In this document: in pieces, positions 63,939 through 64,000 of the stretch
Layout of the letters: each line of letters begins with the position of its first letter
Position numbering within the stretch: the stretch's first letter is position 1
From: Lepus europaeus
Lineage: Eukaryota; Chordata; Mammalia; Lagomorpha; Leporidae
Reading direction: 5' to 3'
Length of the DNA stretch: 64,000 nucleotides
Assembly (NCBI RefSeq): GCF_033115175.1
Contig: NC_084835.1
Location: 32,073,858 to 32,137,857 of the forward strand
The notes under the pieces: model-generated
The model's database searches: none
What the model was told of the DNA's origin: nothing
What the model saw: the letters and a program-made list of their open reading frames with translations, nothing else
Program-made: the position numbers and the translations under genes

Positions 63939-64000
63939 GGGCTGGCATTGTCGTGGAACAGGTTAGGCTGCTGCTTATGAGGTCAACATCCCCTATCAGA
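63939..64000 (+). mobile_element. CSINE head, cut by window end
   Basis: ggggctggcattgtcgtgga and the following B-box region; continues beyond the window. Confidence 0.75.

Overview
This is vertebrate nuclear DNA, almost certainly from a rabbit or another leporid. The main evidence is about 65 copies of the tRNA-derived lagomorph C-repeat SINE (CSINE), on both strands, many with target-site duplications. The single-copy content matches the PXK-PDHB neighbourhood of human 3p14.3: 3'-terminal PXK on the + strand, then PDHB on the - strand, converging tail to tail.

Layout. 1-7376 is PXK intron, because the PX-domain exons lie upstream of the window. 7377-42419 holds the last 14 coding exons of PXK, about 451 residues, covering the end of the PX region, the kinase-like domain, a basic Ser-rich stretch, a polyproline tract and the C-terminal WH2-like motif. 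The PXK 3'UTR runs to about 43395. 44045-51330 is a complete ten-exon PDHB gene (359 codons, minus strand), whose start codon lies in a CpG island at about 50990-51600. 51629-52145 is an intronless, polyadenylated retrocopy of TXNDC17 with an uninterrupted 123-codon reading frame, placed at the upstream edge of that island in the same orientation as PDHB. 52.2-64 kb is intergenic and repeat-rich, and I see no gene in it.

Repeats dominate the rest. CSINEs occur in an older class with an (AATAAA)n tail and a nearly uniform younger class ending in CTGCCTGTC plus A-run. They nest in one another, in an antisense L1 relic (24.2-28.2 kb, eight internal CSINEs) and in mariner-like miniature elements. 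Other elements are a hAT-like miniature element, MIR and L2 relics, further L1 fragments, one crisp 426-bp solo LTR in a PXK intron, and several weaker LTR-like fossils. CSINEs thin out strikingly over 18-21.9 kb and 30-39.7 kb.

PXK is a PX-domain pseudokinase-like protein of endosomal trafficking. PDHB is the E1-beta subunit of mitochondrial pyruvate dehydrogenase. They share a locus but no evident pathway. I found no undescribed multi-gene system. The most worthwhile leads are the intact TXNDC17 retrocopy with an altered WCPxC site, a tandem NAGNAG acceptor in PXK, a YY1-type site overlapping the PDHB start codon, and the nested-repeat stratigraphy. Repeat ends are read by eye and may be off by several bases.
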